DNA of 64,000 nt from Tenggerimyces flavus (GTDB lineage Bacteria > Actinomycetota > Actinomycetes > Propionibacteriales > Actinopolymorphaceae): positions 5,642,001-5,706,000 of the forward strand of contig NZ_JAFBCM010000001.1 in assembly GCF_016907715.1 (NCBI RefSeq), read 5' to 3'. This document shows positions 10,754 through 18,341 of this stretch, one piece after another. The notes below the pieces were generated by a model that did no database searches, had not been told where the DNA came from, and saw only the letters and a list, made by a program, of their open reading frames with translations. Within the stretch, counting starts at the first letter, position 1, and each line of letters opens with the position of its first letter. A program made the translations under genes and the position numbers.

Positions 10754-11503
10754 ATGACGGGAGCCCTGGACGTCTCGGTCGACCGGTCGAGCCGGGTTCC
10801 GCTCTACCTGCAGGTCGCTCAGCAACTGGAGCGGGAGATCCTCTCCGGCAGGTACCCGTCTGGGGAGCGGCTGCCCAACGAGGTGGAGCTGGCCGATCGG
10901 CTCGCGCTGTCGCGGCCGACGTTGCGCCAGGCGATCCAGGCGCTGGTGGACAAGGGGCTGCTCGTTCGCAAGCGCGGGGTGGGGACCCAGGTGGTGGGGT
11001 CTGGGTCTTCGCAGGTGCGGCGGTCTTTGGAGCTGTCGAGCCTGTACGACGACCTGTCGGCGGCTGGGCAGCGGCCTTCGACCTCGGTGACGGATCTGCG
11101 GACGGTGCCCGCGTCCGCTGAGGTCGCTTCGGCTCTGGGGATCGAGGTCTCCTCACCGGTGGTGCGCGTGCGGCGGCTGCGTTCGGCGTCGGGCGAACCG
11201 TTGGCGTTGATGACGAACCACCTGCCCGAGGGCCTGGTGTCGTTGTCGGTGTCCTCGTTGGAACGGGTCGGCCTGTATGCGCTGATCCGCGAGGCGGCGA
11301 TCAACCTCCGGGTCGCGAAGCAGACGGTCGGGGCGAAGGTGGCCTCCGCGTCGGAAGCTCGCTCACTGAGCGAACCCAAGGGCGCGGCGTTGCTGACGAT
11401 GACGCGGATCGCGTATGACGACAGGGGAAACGCCGTCGAGTACGGCACCCACCTCTACCGCGCCTCCCGCTACTCCTTCGAGCTCACCCTCGTCGACCGC
11501 TAA
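10754..11503 (+). CDS. GntR-family (HutC/UTRA) transcriptional regulator
   Basis: This 249-aa regulator has an N-terminal winged helix (about residues 10-78; PLYLQVAQQLEREI, then SRPTLRQAIQALVDKGLL) and a C-terminal UTRA effector-binding domain (about 95-245) with the typical RVRRLRSASGEPLALMTNHLP segment. It is transcribed away from the inositol operon with a perfect inverted repeat between them. It is therefore the likely repressor, probably relieved by an inositol catabolite. It functionally resembles IolR, but the family differs from the DeoR-type IolR of Bacillus. Confidence 0.88.
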   Translation: MTGALDVSVDRSSRVPLYLQVAQQLEREILSGRYPSGERLPNEVELADRLALSRPTLRQAIQALVDKGLLVRKRGVGTQVVGSGSSQVRRSLELSSLYDDLSAAGQRPSTSVTDLRTVPASAEVASALGIEVSSPVVRVRRLRSASGEPLALMTNHLPEGLVSLSVSSLERVGLYALIREAAINLRVAKQTVGAKVASASEARSLSEPKGAALLTMTRIAYDDRGNAVEYGTHLYRASRYSFELTLVDR

Positions 11504-11522
11504 CGCCGGCCACCCCGCCCCC

Positions 11523-11560
11523 CGTTTCGAATCAGCGCGTCCCTCTATCGAATAGATCGC
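11523..11560. repeat. Repeat family A, half copy
   Basis: This copy begins CGTTTCGAATCAG and continues through a GCGTCCCT block and the loop core TCGAATAGATCGC, then stops: the right arm present in the copies at 14146 and 36604 is absent. It therefore looks like a truncated or deleted family A element. Confidence 0.75.
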
Positions 11561-11582
11561 CGGGGGTAGGGGGTAGCCAGCA

Positions 11583-11656
11583 CCCACTTTGCCCATGAAG
11601 GGGGCGTTCCGAGGGCGCTCCAAGGGGGGTGGGAACGCCCCTTTGGTGGGCAAAGT
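11583..11656. repeat. Imperfect 25-bp inverted repeat
   Basis: The left arm begins ACTTTGCCCA (about 11586-11610) and ends GGGGGCGTTCC; the right arm GGAACGCCCC...GGGCAAAGT (11632-11656) is its reverse complement with a few mismatches. The elements around it are also palindromic. No gene lies inside it. Confidence 0.65.
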
Positions 11657-11692
11657 CACGATGCGGGAAGCAACCGACACACCAGCGGAGCG

Positions 11693-11715
11693 TTGGATGA
11701 AGGTGCCCTTCATAC
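11693..11715. repeat. Repeat family B copy 1 (GGATGAAGG hairpin)
   Basis: TTGGATGAAGG, a TGC loop and CCTTCATAC form a short hairpin. Related copies occur at 14085-14114 and, perfectly, at 53364-53388. Confidence 0.65.
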
Positions 11716-11744
11716 GGGAAATCGCGCTGACCTGCATCGATGCA

Positions 11745-11960
11745 ACGAAAGTGCCCCGCCAGGGCACTGACCAGGGGTCCGCGCTCGTGGGCGACTTCCG
11801 CATGGCGACCTTGCTGACGCGTGAAGGAATCCGCATCGATTGGTCCGAGTCGGTGGGCGAGTCGTTCCAGCGCAATCAGATCGTGTTCCGTGCCGAGACG
11901 CGCGTCGGACTCGCGATCACCCGACCGGGAGCGTTCGCCACGGTCGACCTGGCTGCATAG
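11745..11960 (+). pseudogene. Remnant of HK97-type phage major capsid protein (C-terminal piece)
   Basis: The last 70 or so codons of an open frame read ALVGDFRMATLLTREGI, then a segment FQRNQIVFRAE and TRVGLAITRPGAFATVDLA before a TAG stop. This matches the conserved C-terminus of HK97-fold capsid proteins (GDF..A.L..REG; the RAE.R.GLA...P.AF block). A full capsid protein is near 300-400 aa, so only the tail remains. The upstream part of the frame runs through palindromic repeats (families B and an imperfect IR) and is not capsid-like. I read this as a decayed prophage fragment. Confidence 0.6.
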
Positions 11961-11973
11961 CGAACATGCAGAA

Positions 11974-12006
11974 CGGCCCGCGCTCGCAGAAGGGCAGCGC
12001 GGGCCG
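11974..12006 (+). terminator. Hairpin after capsid remnant
   Basis: CGGCCCGCGCT and AGCGCGGGCCG form an 11-bp perfect stem around an 11-nt loop, just after the stop of the capsid remnant. There is no U tract, as is common in high-GC actinobacteria. Confidence 0.55.
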
Positions 12007-12059
12007 CTCGCTGCCGTCAACCTTGCCTTGACGCTACGTCCAGGGCGTTCTAGCCCGCT

Positions 12060-12374
12060 CTAGCGCCGTTTCCCAAGGCCAAGCAGCCCGCCCGATACCA
12101 CCGACTTGACAACTCTGGGCAAAGTCCGTCGTTTCGCCCCACTGCGGGCCGTGTCGCCGCGCCACTTCCGCTGGTCGGTGTCGTCGGTCCAGGCCGGAGC
12201 CGCACCCCGAGCGATCTGCCGAAGTCGACCCATGGTCGCTGTCTCCCCATGGCCCGCGCAGAGCTGGAACGTCTTCTGCTTCTGCGTACCGACGAACAGG
12301 ATGATCACCGATGCCGAAGGATCGGCGACGTTGCCACAGACTGCACACGATCGGGGCACCGTCTTCGCGGTCAT
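12060..12374 (-). CDS. Small putative zinc-binding protein
   Basis: This 104-aa protein is not recognised. It carries CAVCG near residue 11 and LCAGHGE about 35 residues later, a plausible Cys2-(Cys/His)2 metal site, and then a basic C-terminal half (QRKWRGD, SGAKRR, LGKRR). The ATG at 12374 was preferred over one six codons upstream because a GGGGG run sits about six bases before it. It lies in the suspected integrated-element scar, with a second small zinc-finger gene just upstream in the same direction. Such small proteins are common in actinophages and integrative elements. Confidence 0.55.
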   Translation of the reverse strand: MTAKTVPRSCAVCGNVADPSASVIILFVGTQKQKTFQLCAGHGETATMGRLRQIARGAAPAWTDDTDQRKWRGDTARSGAKRRTLPRVVKSVVSGGLLGLGKRR

Positions 12375-12480
12375 CGAATGCCCCCATTCCATTAGCGCGG
12401 AGCCTGGCGCGCGTTCGTGCGATCGCGCATTCCCACGGTCCCACGGGCGACATGCCGCCGTCGCCGAAACTGGAAAGTGG

Positions 12481-12702
12481 CTAGATCAGGCCGCGTTTCG
12501 CAAGCAACGCGCGCAGCGTGCCGACCCGGACCCCGGACCGCTCGACCCGCAGCACGTGTTGCCGGCCGAGCCCGTAGCACTCGGCACCGCCCGCGTCCAC
12601 GCACCGTTGTCCGGCCCGACGCCCGCAGGTCGGGCACGGGATCGACAGCACCTTGACCCACATGGCCGCCTTGTCGTCGCTGGCGTCTTGTAGTTCGTCC
12701 AT
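12481..12702 (-). CDS. Small CPTCG zinc-finger protein
   Basis: This 73-aa protein contains CPTCGRRAGQRCVDAGG followed by C and H (GLGRQHVLR), the pattern of the short zinc-finger proteins often found in actinophages and integrative elements. The ATG at 12702 (MDELQD) has a GGGG run just upstream; a TTG 25 codons earlier is less likely. Together with the capsid remnant it supports a mobile-element origin for this region. Function is unknown. Confidence 0.6.
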   Translation of the reverse strand: MDELQDASDDKAAMWVKVLSIPCPTCGRRAGQRCVDAGGAECYGLGRQHVLRVERSGVRVGTLRALLAKRGLI

Positions 12703-12895
12703 CGGTACCCCGGCCTTGTCGTCGTTCAGCTCGCTCGTTGGTGCGGCGCACGACCGGGAACGCTTCCCGACAGCCAAAGCCCGTCCAGCCGTGCGCCGTG
12801 GTCACGACCGTAGGTGTCCACACGCGACCACAACGACGACGCAACGGGCGTCCAAGGGGCGTCAAACCGGCGTCATTCGACTAGGCTCTGTGGGC

Positions 12896-13702
12896 ATGAC
12901 CGCGAGCATGGACCGGGCAGACCGGACCCCGAACGACGTGCTCCGCGCATGGCGGATGAGTCAGCACCTGTCCCAAGACGATCTGGCCCGCATGCTCCGC
13001 GATGCAGGCCAGGCGACCGGCCGCCCCAACGACGCGTCCAAGCGGCTTGTGCAGCGGTGGGAGTCCGGCACCACCCGAACGGTCCGGCCCGTCTACGCAC
13101 GCGCTCTGGAAGCGGTCGCAGGGCTTCCCGTCGAAGCTCTAGGATTCAGCACTCGCGTCACCCCGGACGGGCGTGGTGGGCATGACCTGGCCGCCAACGG
13201 TGGGCACGGCGGGAACGGGAACGCAGAGCCGGCAGACGACCCGCAAGCAGCACCCGAAACCGCACAGAGCAAGACGATTCCCGGCAACTACACGGGCGTG
13301 TGGCTGAGCGAGTACGAGTACTACTCGTCCAGCCGGGACGCATCGTTCACGGCCCGGCACTACGTGGTGTTGCTCCACCACGGCAACCGGCTCACGGTGC
13401 GCAGCCTGCCGCAGAGTGCGGACGCCCCGGGCTCCACGCTGACGATGGCGCTGGAAGTGGACCAGAACGTGGTCACCGGCACATGGCGGGAAGAGACGAG
13501 CCCGAGCGGCTTCTACGTCGGAGCTGTCTACCACGGCGCGATACAGATGCTCGTGGAACCGACCGGGCGCCGGATAGCCGGCAAGTGGCTCGGGTTTGGG
13601 AAGGGCTTCGACGTGAACACCGGCCCGTGGACGCTGACCTTCCGTGACGCGTCCACCTCCCAAGCCACGCTCGACACCTACAGCCGGCCACCCGACGAGT
13701 GA
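12896..13702 (+). CDS. XRE-type HTH regulator with C-terminal beta-rich domain
   Basis: This 268-aa protein has an N-terminal helix-turn-helix (about residues 10-80; WRMSQHLSQDDLARML, then RLVQRWESG), a Gly/Ala-rich linker (about 95-130) and a beta-rich C-terminal domain of about 125 residues with regular strands such as HYVVLLHHGNRLTVRSLP, TGTWREETSPSGFYVGAVYHGA and GKWLGFGKGF. The second domain may be a ligand-sensing barrel; I do not recognise a named family. It is divergent from the zinc-finger genes and followed 10 bp later by a small Cys-rich gene. The longer open frame upstream has no supporting start. Confidence 0.75.
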   Translation: MTASMDRADRTPNDVLRAWRMSQHLSQDDLARMLRDAGQATGRPNDASKRLVQRWESGTTRTVRPVYARALEAVAGLPVEALGFSTRVTPDGRGGHDLAANGGHGGNGNAEPADDPQAAPETAQSKTIPGNYTGVWLSEYEYYSSSRDASFTARHYVVLLHHGNRLTVRSLPQSADAPGSTLTMALEVDQNVVTGTWREETSPSGFYVGAVYHGAIQMLVEPTGRRIAGKWLGFGKGFDVNTGPWTLTFRDASTSQATLDTYSRPPDE

Positions 13703-13712
13703 AGGGGATACG

Positions 13713-13958
13713 ATGATGAGCGACCTAATGATGTGTGACCTAGCGGGCATCACGGTGGTTCGCGAGACGACCGCCGAGCACCTCCCGGCCCGCTGCTGTT
13801 GCCGATGGCGGGAACGCGAAGGCACGTACTACGACGGGGTAGACGACGCTGGCGAGCCCTTCACCGACTACGTGCTCCGTAGCCAGCGTCAGATCTGCCC
13901 GGTGCACGGCTGGCCGGCTGGCGAGCTACCGCCGCCGTTCCAGCCAGGGCACATCTAG
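13713..13958 (+). CDS. Small Cys-rich hypothetical protein
   Basis: This 81-aa protein follows the HTH gene by 10 bp after a GAAGGGG ribosome site, and so is very likely co-expressed. It contains a CCCRW cluster and a later C-P-V-H-G motif, which together could bind a metal ion. There is no signal peptide and no recognised family. Gene order suggests that it works with, or is regulated by, the preceding regulator. Confidence 0.6.
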   Translation: MMSDLMMCDLAGITVVRETTAEHLPARCCCRWREREGTYYDGVDDAGEPFTDYVLRSQRQICPVHGWPAGELPPPFQPGHI

Positions 13959-14084
13959 GGCACGCAGGGCACATCCAGGGCACTCTAGAACCGGTCATAA
14001 CGGGCAGCCAACCGGAACCAATGGGAACACGTTTGCCCAGATCAGACTGCCTGCATCGAACCTACGTGCAGGTCAGAGCGTTTC

Positions 14085-14114
14085 CATTGCATGAAAGGAC
14101 ACCTTCATCCAATG
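14085..14114. repeat. Repeat family B copy 2
   Basis: The left arm CATTGCATGAAAGG and the right arm CCTTCATCCAATG pair around ACA with one mismatch and one extra base. It lies about 30 bp before family A copy 2. Confidence 0.65.
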
Positions 14115-14145
14115 CCCGGACCAGGGCCTCCCGCCAGCGCCGCCA

Positions 14146-14208
14146 CGTTTCGAATGAGGGCGTCCCTCTATCGAATAGATCGCTACAGGGACGCCCTCAT
14201 TCGAAACG
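14146..14208. repeat. Repeat family A, complete copy (22-bp perfect arms)
   Basis: The arms at 14146-14167 and 14187-14208 are perfect 22-bp reverse complements (left arm begins CGTTTCGAATGAGGG). The 19-nt loop has core TCGAATAGATCGC. This is the best-preserved copy; others are at 11523 (half), 36604 and 53954 (opposite orientation). Confidence 0.9.
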
Positions 14209-14291
14209 CTCGAGCCCTTCCTCGTCCAGCAGGCGAAGGCGGCCCGGACGATGTGCTCCTTCGTCAGCGTCTCCCGCGCGTGCTGCTCGCC

Positions 14292-15359
14292 CTACCGCAG
14301 GCGGGGGCCTTCTTCCGCCAGCCCCTCCGTGAGCCGGTCGACACGCGCACGCAGGCGGGCTGACGCGGGCGGACGGGGCTTGCGCCGGCGACGGAACAGC
14401 CGGGCGTTCTCGCGGGCCAGTTCCGCCGCACCGACCAGCCCCGCGTCCGGGCCCAGCGCCGCGCGCAGGATCCGGGCCTCGGGACGGAAGCCGCGGCCGG
14501 TCAACGTACGACGGAAGGTCTCGCGCGCCGGACCGAGGAACAGCTCCCCCGCCTCACACACGCCACCACCGATGACGAACGTGCCGGGATCGAACGCCGC
14601 CGCGATGTTCGCCAAGCCCACGCCGAGCCAGCGGCCGACCTCCTCCAGCAGCTCGACCGCCACCGGGTCGCCGCCCTTCGCGGCCTCGGTGACCATCGGC
14701 CCGGTGATCTTCTGCGGATCGCCGCCGGCCTTGTCCAGCAGGTATTGCGCGACCGGCGACCCCGACGCCGCGATCTCGCGGGCCTCGCGCACCAAAGAAT
14801 TGCCGCTCGCGTACTGCTCCCAGCAGCCGCGGTTGCCGCACTCGCAGCGATGCCCGCCCGGCACCACGGTCTGGTGCCCGAACTCCCCCGCCACGCCGTA
14901 CTTGCCGCGCATCAGGATCCCGTCGGTGATCACCGCGCCGCCGATGCCGGTCCCCAGCGTCACGCAGACGAGATGGCTCTCGCCCTGGCCGGCGCCGAAC
15001 ATCCACTCGGCCCAGGCGGCGGCGTTCGCGTCGTTCTCCACGACGACGGGCAGCCGGATCCGGCGGCGTACGGCGTCCCGCAACGGCTCGTGCCGCCAGG
15101 CCAGGTGCGGCGAGAACATCACCGACGAGCCGGTCACGTCGATCCACCCGGCGGCGCCGATGCCGACCGCGGTGACCTCGTACCGCCGCCGCAGCTCGTC
15201 GACGACGTCGGCGATCGTGTCCTCGGTCGCCTGCGGGCTGCTCGACGGGGTGTCGCGGCGGACGTGGTGCAGCACGTTGCCGTCAGGGTCGACCACGCCG
15301 GCGGCGACCTTCGTCCCACCGATGTCGACGCCGATCGTGAGCGCCTGGATCAACGGCAT
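14292..15359 (-). CDS. ROK-family sugar kinase, paralogue 1
   Basis: This 355-aa ROK protein has the phosphate-binding DIGGTKVAAG loop (about residues 12-21), the ENDANAAAW active-site segment, GTGIGGAV, and the zinc motif CECGNRGCWEQYASG. A basic C-terminal tail (RRRRKPRPPASARLRARV) extends beyond the normal ROK end. It lies 12 bp after a second ROK gene on the same strand. Glucokinase activity is the most likely role in carbon-catabolite control, though other hexoses are possible. The lack of an N-terminal HTH argues against a ROK repressor. Confidence 0.85.
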   Translation of the reverse strand: MPLIQALTIGVDIGGTKVAAGVVDPDGNVLHHVRRDTPSSSPQATEDTIADVVDELRRRYEVTAVGIGAAGWIDVTGSSVMFSPHLAWRHEPLRDAVRRRIRLPVVVENDANAAAWAEWMFGAGQGESHLVCVTLGTGIGGAVITDGILMRGKYGVAGEFGHQTVVPGGHRCECGNRGCWEQYASGNSLVREAREIAASGSPVAQYLLDKAGGDPQKITGPMVTEAAKGGDPVAVELLEEVGRWLGVGLANIAAAFDPGTFVIGGGVCEAGELFLGPARETFRRTLTGRGFRPEARILRAALGPDAGLVGAAELARENARLFRRRRKPRPPASARLRARVDRLTEGLAEEGPRLR

Positions 15360-15371
15360 GTCTCGTCTCCG

Positions 15372-16316
15372 CTAGCGTCGTCGGGCCAGGTCGGCGGCGC
15401 CGATGATCCCGGCTTCGGTCCCGAGGGTCGCCAGCCGCATCTCGAGCTGCGGGCGGTGTCCTCTCCCTGTCAGGTTACGGGCGAACGCACGCCGGGCCGG
15501 TTCGATCAACAGGTCGCCGGCCGCGGAGACGCCGCCGCCGATGACGACCACGGCGGGGTCGAGGACGGCGGCGAGTGTCGCGATGCCCTCGCCGAGCCAG
15601 CGGCCGAGGTCGTCCAGCAGCTCGATCGCGGCGCCGTCGCCCTCGCTCGCGGCCTTGGTCACCATCGGCCCGTCGATGTCCTGGTAGCGGCCGCCGGCGA
15701 GCTCGAGCAGCCGGCTTGCCTGCGGCGAGCCGGAACGGGCGAACTCACGCGCCTCGCGGACCAGCGCGCTGCCGCTCGCGTACTGCTCCCAGCAGCCCTT
15801 GTTGCCGCAACCGCACAGGTGGCCGTCGGGAACGACGCGCAGGTGGCCGACCTCGCCGCCGATGCCGTACGCGCCGCGGTAGAGCTCGTCGTCCAGCACC
15901 AACCCGCCGCCGAGCCCGGTGCCGATGGTCAGGAAGATCATGTCGGCGACGTCCGCGCCGGCGCCGAACGTGAACTCGCCCCAGGCGGCCGCGTTCGCGT
16001 CGTTCTCGACCACGACCGGCATCGAGACCTTGGCCTCGACGTCGCGCTTGAGCGGGGCGTCACGCCAGGCGAGGTTCGGCGCGAAGAGAACGGTCGAGCG
16101 GGCCGCGTCGATGAACCCGGCCGCGCCGACGCCCGCTGCCTCGACCTCGTTCCGCTTGCCGAGCTCGTCGATGATGTCCACGATCGCCTCGACGATCGCG
16201 GGCTGGCTGGTGGCCGGGGAGTCGCGGCGCGCCTCGTCGACGATCGTCCCGTCGGCCTCCACGACCCCGGCGGCGATCTTGGTGCCACCCACGTCGACGC
16301 CGATCGTCCTGGTCAT
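15372..16316 (-). CDS. ROK-family glucokinase, paralogue 2
   Basis: This 314-aa ROK kinase is complete: DVGGTKIAAG near residue 8, ENDANAAAWGE with the catalytic Asp, GTGLGGGL, and zinc motif CGCGNKGCWEQYASG. It is close in sequence to the downstream paralogue, suggesting tandem duplication. It is preceded by DUF5304-like and SRPBCC genes, an arrangement I associate with actinobacterial glucokinase GlkA loci. The 4-bp overlap with the gene before it indicates one operon. Confidence 0.88.
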   Translation of the reverse strand: MTRTIGVDVGGTKIAAGVVEADGTIVDEARRDSPATSQPAIVEAIVDIIDELGKRNEVEAAGVGAAGFIDAARSTVLFAPNLAWRDAPLKRDVEAKVSMPVVVENDANAAAWGEFTFGAGADVADMIFLTIGTGLGGGLVLDDELYRGAYGIGGEVGHLRVVPDGHLCGCGNKGCWEQYASGSALVREAREFARSGSPQASRLLELAGGRYQDIDGPMVTKAASEGDGAAIELLDDLGRWLGEGIATLAAVLDPAVVVIGGGVSAAGDLLIEPARRAFARNLTGRGHRPQLEMRLATLGTEAGIIGAADLARRR

Positions 16317-16579
16317 GTGCCCTCCGGGTCGTCGAGGTCGATGGTCTGGAACCCCGCGCTCGATCTTGCCCGACCATCCGCCTCAGCGGGGTCGAGGAGG
16401 TCGTTCACGGCCTGGCCGAGATCAGCCACCGCGGACCGTACCTCCTGCCAGAGCGGGCAGGCCTCGAGGTCGGCCTCCCACGCGTCCGCGTGGTGCCGTA
16501 CCCACTCCGCCAGCGTGCCGAGCAGCTTGGCCGTCTCCTCCGCGAGGGAGCCGACCGGCTCGTCGGGTGCTTCGGGCAC
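16313..16579 (-). CDS. Small acidic DUF5304-like protein
   Basis: This 88-aa acidic protein (ETAKLLGTLAEWVRHHADAW, then CPLWQEVRSAVADLGQAVNDLL) is mostly helical with no membrane segment. It overlaps the ROK glucokinase start by 4 bp and starts 2 bp after the SRPBCC stop. The length and position match a small conserved protein in the same place in other actinobacteria (DUF5304), but my family call is from memory and moderate. Function is unknown. Confidence 0.65.
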   Translation of the reverse strand: MPEAPDEPVGSLAEETAKLLGTLAEWVRHHADAWEADLEACPLWQEVRSAVADLGQAVNDLLDPAEADGRARSSAGFQTIDLDDPEGT

Positions 16580-16581
16580 GC

Positions 16582-17019
16582 TCAGACGCCCTCGACCTTC
16601 TTCTTCAGCTCCTTGAGCGCGGTGTCGATGATGACCTTCTCGGCTTTACGCTTGATCAGGCCGATCATCGGGATCGAGACGTCGACCACGAGCCGGTAGG
16701 TCACCTCGGTGTTGCCGCGGCCCTTGTCGCGCAGGGTGTACGCGCCGTCGAGGGCCTTGAGGACCTTGCCCTCGACGAGGGTCCAGCGGACCTCGCGGTC
16801 GGCGTCCCAGGTGTAGGCGAGCGTGTACTCGTCCTTGATCGCGCCCGCGTTGAGGTCGAACCGCACCTGCGCGGCGCGGCCGTCCTCGTACGTGGACGTG
16901 ACCTCGACCTCCTTCACGGCGGCTGCCCAGGTCGGGTACGCCGCGAAGTCGGCGATCACGGCCATGATCTGTGCCGGCTCCGCCGCGATGGTGATGCTGG
17001 ACGTCGTCTGGTCCGCCAC
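16582..17019 (-). CDS. SRPBCC-family protein
   Basis: This 145-aa START/polyketide-cyclase-like protein (SRPBCC fold) begins with the typical SSITIAAEPAQIMAVIADFAAYPTW strand-helix pattern and ends in a long helix with KAEKVIIDTALKELKKKVEG. The GTG at 17019 gives the normal family length. The frame continues upstream without any supporting start. It is the first gene of the SRPBCC-DUF5304-ROK-ROK unit. The hydrophobic-cavity fold suggests lipid binding, but no ligand can be assigned. Confidence 0.82.
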   Translation of the reverse strand: MADQTTSSITIAAEPAQIMAVIADFAAYPTWAAAVKEVEVTSTYEDGRAAQVRFDLNAGAIKDEYTLAYTWDADREVRWTLVEGKVLKALDGAYTLRDKGRGNTEVTYRLVVDVSIPMIGLIKRKAEKVIIDTALKELKKKVEGV

Positions 17020-17340
17020 TGAGCCGCCTGCCTTCCGAGGAGCCGATGTACCGACCACTCTCCTACACCGAAGCCGCGAGCATGACAACGACCACGCCGG
17101 ACGCGACCCGGCGACCCTACCCGCCCGCGGCATCCAGGTCGGGGACGCGGCTAGGGACGGGCGGCGCCAGGCGGGTGGCCGAGGGCAGGTGGCACAAGCG
17201 AGGCAGCCGGGTCGCGGCACGCGCGGGGGCCGGCTGGGCGGGTGCGGCGCATTATCCACAGCCCCCGAGTCGATGCCGCGGTCGGCGGGTACGCCTCGGC
17301 TAGGCTGCTGCAAGCTTCCTAAACGGGGACGAGGTGGACG
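17020..17340. other. Divergent intergenic region with a DnaA-box-like site
   Basis: This 321-bp gap separates the SRPBCC gene (minus) and the WXG100-like cassette (plus). It is GC-rich with no credible ORF. At 17251-17259 it holds TTATCCACA, identical to the bacterial DnaA-box consensus, about 80 bp before the cassette start. A single box is not an origin; chance or a local regulatory role are both possible. Confidence 0.5.
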
Positions 17341-17643
17341 ATGACCAAAGTGGTCAAGTGCGACGACATCGAGTCGCGCGCGAAGCGCGTGCAGGAAGTC
17401 CTCAAGCCACTCATCGAAGCTGCCAAGGGCAAGCTCGAAGAGATCAACCTGCACGACGACGCGATGGGCAGCATCGGGCAGTCCGCGGTGACGAGCCACA
17501 ACACCTGCAAGACCGCCCACGTCGAGAACCTGAAGAAGGGCGTCGAGGACTTTCAGACGCTGCACGACGGCATGATGCGCACCGCGGAGAACTGGCGCAG
17601 GTCTGAGGAGCAGTGGGTGGTCAAGGGGACCCCGGGATACTAG
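17341..17643 (+). CDS. WXG100-like small protein of a type VII secretion-type cassette
   Basis: This 100-aa protein is predicted to be helical throughout and has the length of the WXG100/ESAT-6 superfamily. It contains a C-terminal NWRRSEEQW segment and no signal peptide. The canonical central WxG is not evident, so the assignment is by length, helicity and context: an LXG/PE-like partner, a membrane protein and a YbaB gene follow. The ribosome site is GGGGACGAGG before ATG 17341. It could be a secreted partner chaperoning the next protein. Confidence 0.6.
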   Translation: MTKVVKCDDIESRAKRVQEVLKPLIEAAKGKLEEINLHDDAMGSIGQSAVTSHNTCKTAHVENLKKGVEDFQTLHDGMMRTAENWRRSEEQWVVKGTPGY

Positions 17644-17651
17644 GAGGACCG

Positions 17652-18341
17652 ATGGCGCCGTTTCCCATCTACAACCCGTTCATGATCTCCAGCGCGGTCA
17701 TGGGCTCGAGCTGGGCGATCTACTCGATCGGCGCGGCCACCGCGGCAATCGTGCTCATCGCCGCGCTCGGCGAGGCCGACCCCGACGAGCAGGCCCTCGA
17801 GGACGCCGCGGCCAAGTGGCGGGAGGCAAAGGGCAAGATCTCCGAGCTCGCGGAGAAGTTCCAGAACGAGGCGAGCCCTCCGCTCGAGTCGTGGGACGAA
17901 ACAGACGACCGAGCCAAGTTCGACGCGGTCATCACCAAGGTGGCGAACGAACTCGCGTCGATCGAGAAGGTCCTCGAAGGCAACGCGACCGCCCTGGACG
18001 AGGCGAAGAAGTGGTACAACATCGCGATGCCGACGATCTTCGGCATCGTCCTCGCCGGCACGATCATCCTGGTCTCGTTGATGGCATTGAAGGCCACCAT
18101 CGTCGGCGCGCCCGCCGTCGAGGGCGTCCAGACGGGCATCGCGTGGGGCACGGTCGCCGCGATTCTCGGTATCATCGCCGGCATTCTCGCCCTCATCATG
18201 GCGCTCATCGCGTACAGCGACAGCAGCTCCAAGATCAAGTTCGAAACCGAGGCCGGCAAGGGCGACCGCGGTTCGGACGTGGACTTCACGAAGATCGAGA
18301 TCGACTGGGGAACGAGCCAAGAGGGAGCTAAGCCAGCCTGA
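17652..18341 (+). CDS. Helical protein with two membrane segments, T7SS-cassette partner
   Basis: This 229-aa protein starts at ATG 17652 after a strong AGGAGG. It has an N-terminal hydrophobic patch (about residues 10-35), a long charged helical region (about 40-120, AKWREAKGKISELAEKFQ), two closely spaced transmembrane segments (about 130-190; IFGIVLAGTIILVSLMALKA and GTVAAILGIIAGILALIMALIA) and a charged tail. It is 8 bp from the WXG100-like gene. The layout resembles membrane-active partners of small WXG100 proteins. No catalytic motif is seen. Confidence 0.6.
   Translation: MAPFPIYNPFMISSAVMGSSWAIYSIGAATAAIVLIAALGEADPDEQALEDAAAKWREAKGKISELAEKFQNEASPPLESWDETDDRAKFDAVITKVANELASIEKVLEGNATALDEAKKWYNIAMPTIFGIVLAGTIILVSLMALKATIVGAPAVEGVQTGIAWGTVAAILGIIAGILALIMALIAYSDSSSKIKFETEAGKGDRGSDVDFTKIEIDWGTSQEGAKPA

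Larger units (their letters stand above)
11504..12059. other. Gene-poor repeat region with phage remnant
   Basis: This 556-bp stretch between the GntR gene and the next minus-strand gene holds three palindromic elements, the capsid-gene remnant and a terminator-like hairpin, each listed separately. I see no intact gene in it. Confidence 0.7.
13959..14291. other. Intergenic region with palindromes
   Basis: This 333-bp stretch contains direct short repeats of GGGCAC(A/G) just after the small gene, then family B and family A palindromes (listed separately), and ends at the convergent 3' end of the ROK gene. No credible gene is seen. Confidence 0.65.

Noticed and set aside
11589..11744. N-terminal part of a 123-aa gene on the plus strand
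   Set aside because: This part of the frame runs through palindromic repeats and is not capsid-like; only the part from about 11745 resembles a phage protein.
17251..17259. Replication origin
   Set aside because: One DnaA-box-like site only, with no cluster of boxes and no dnaA or dnaN nearby.
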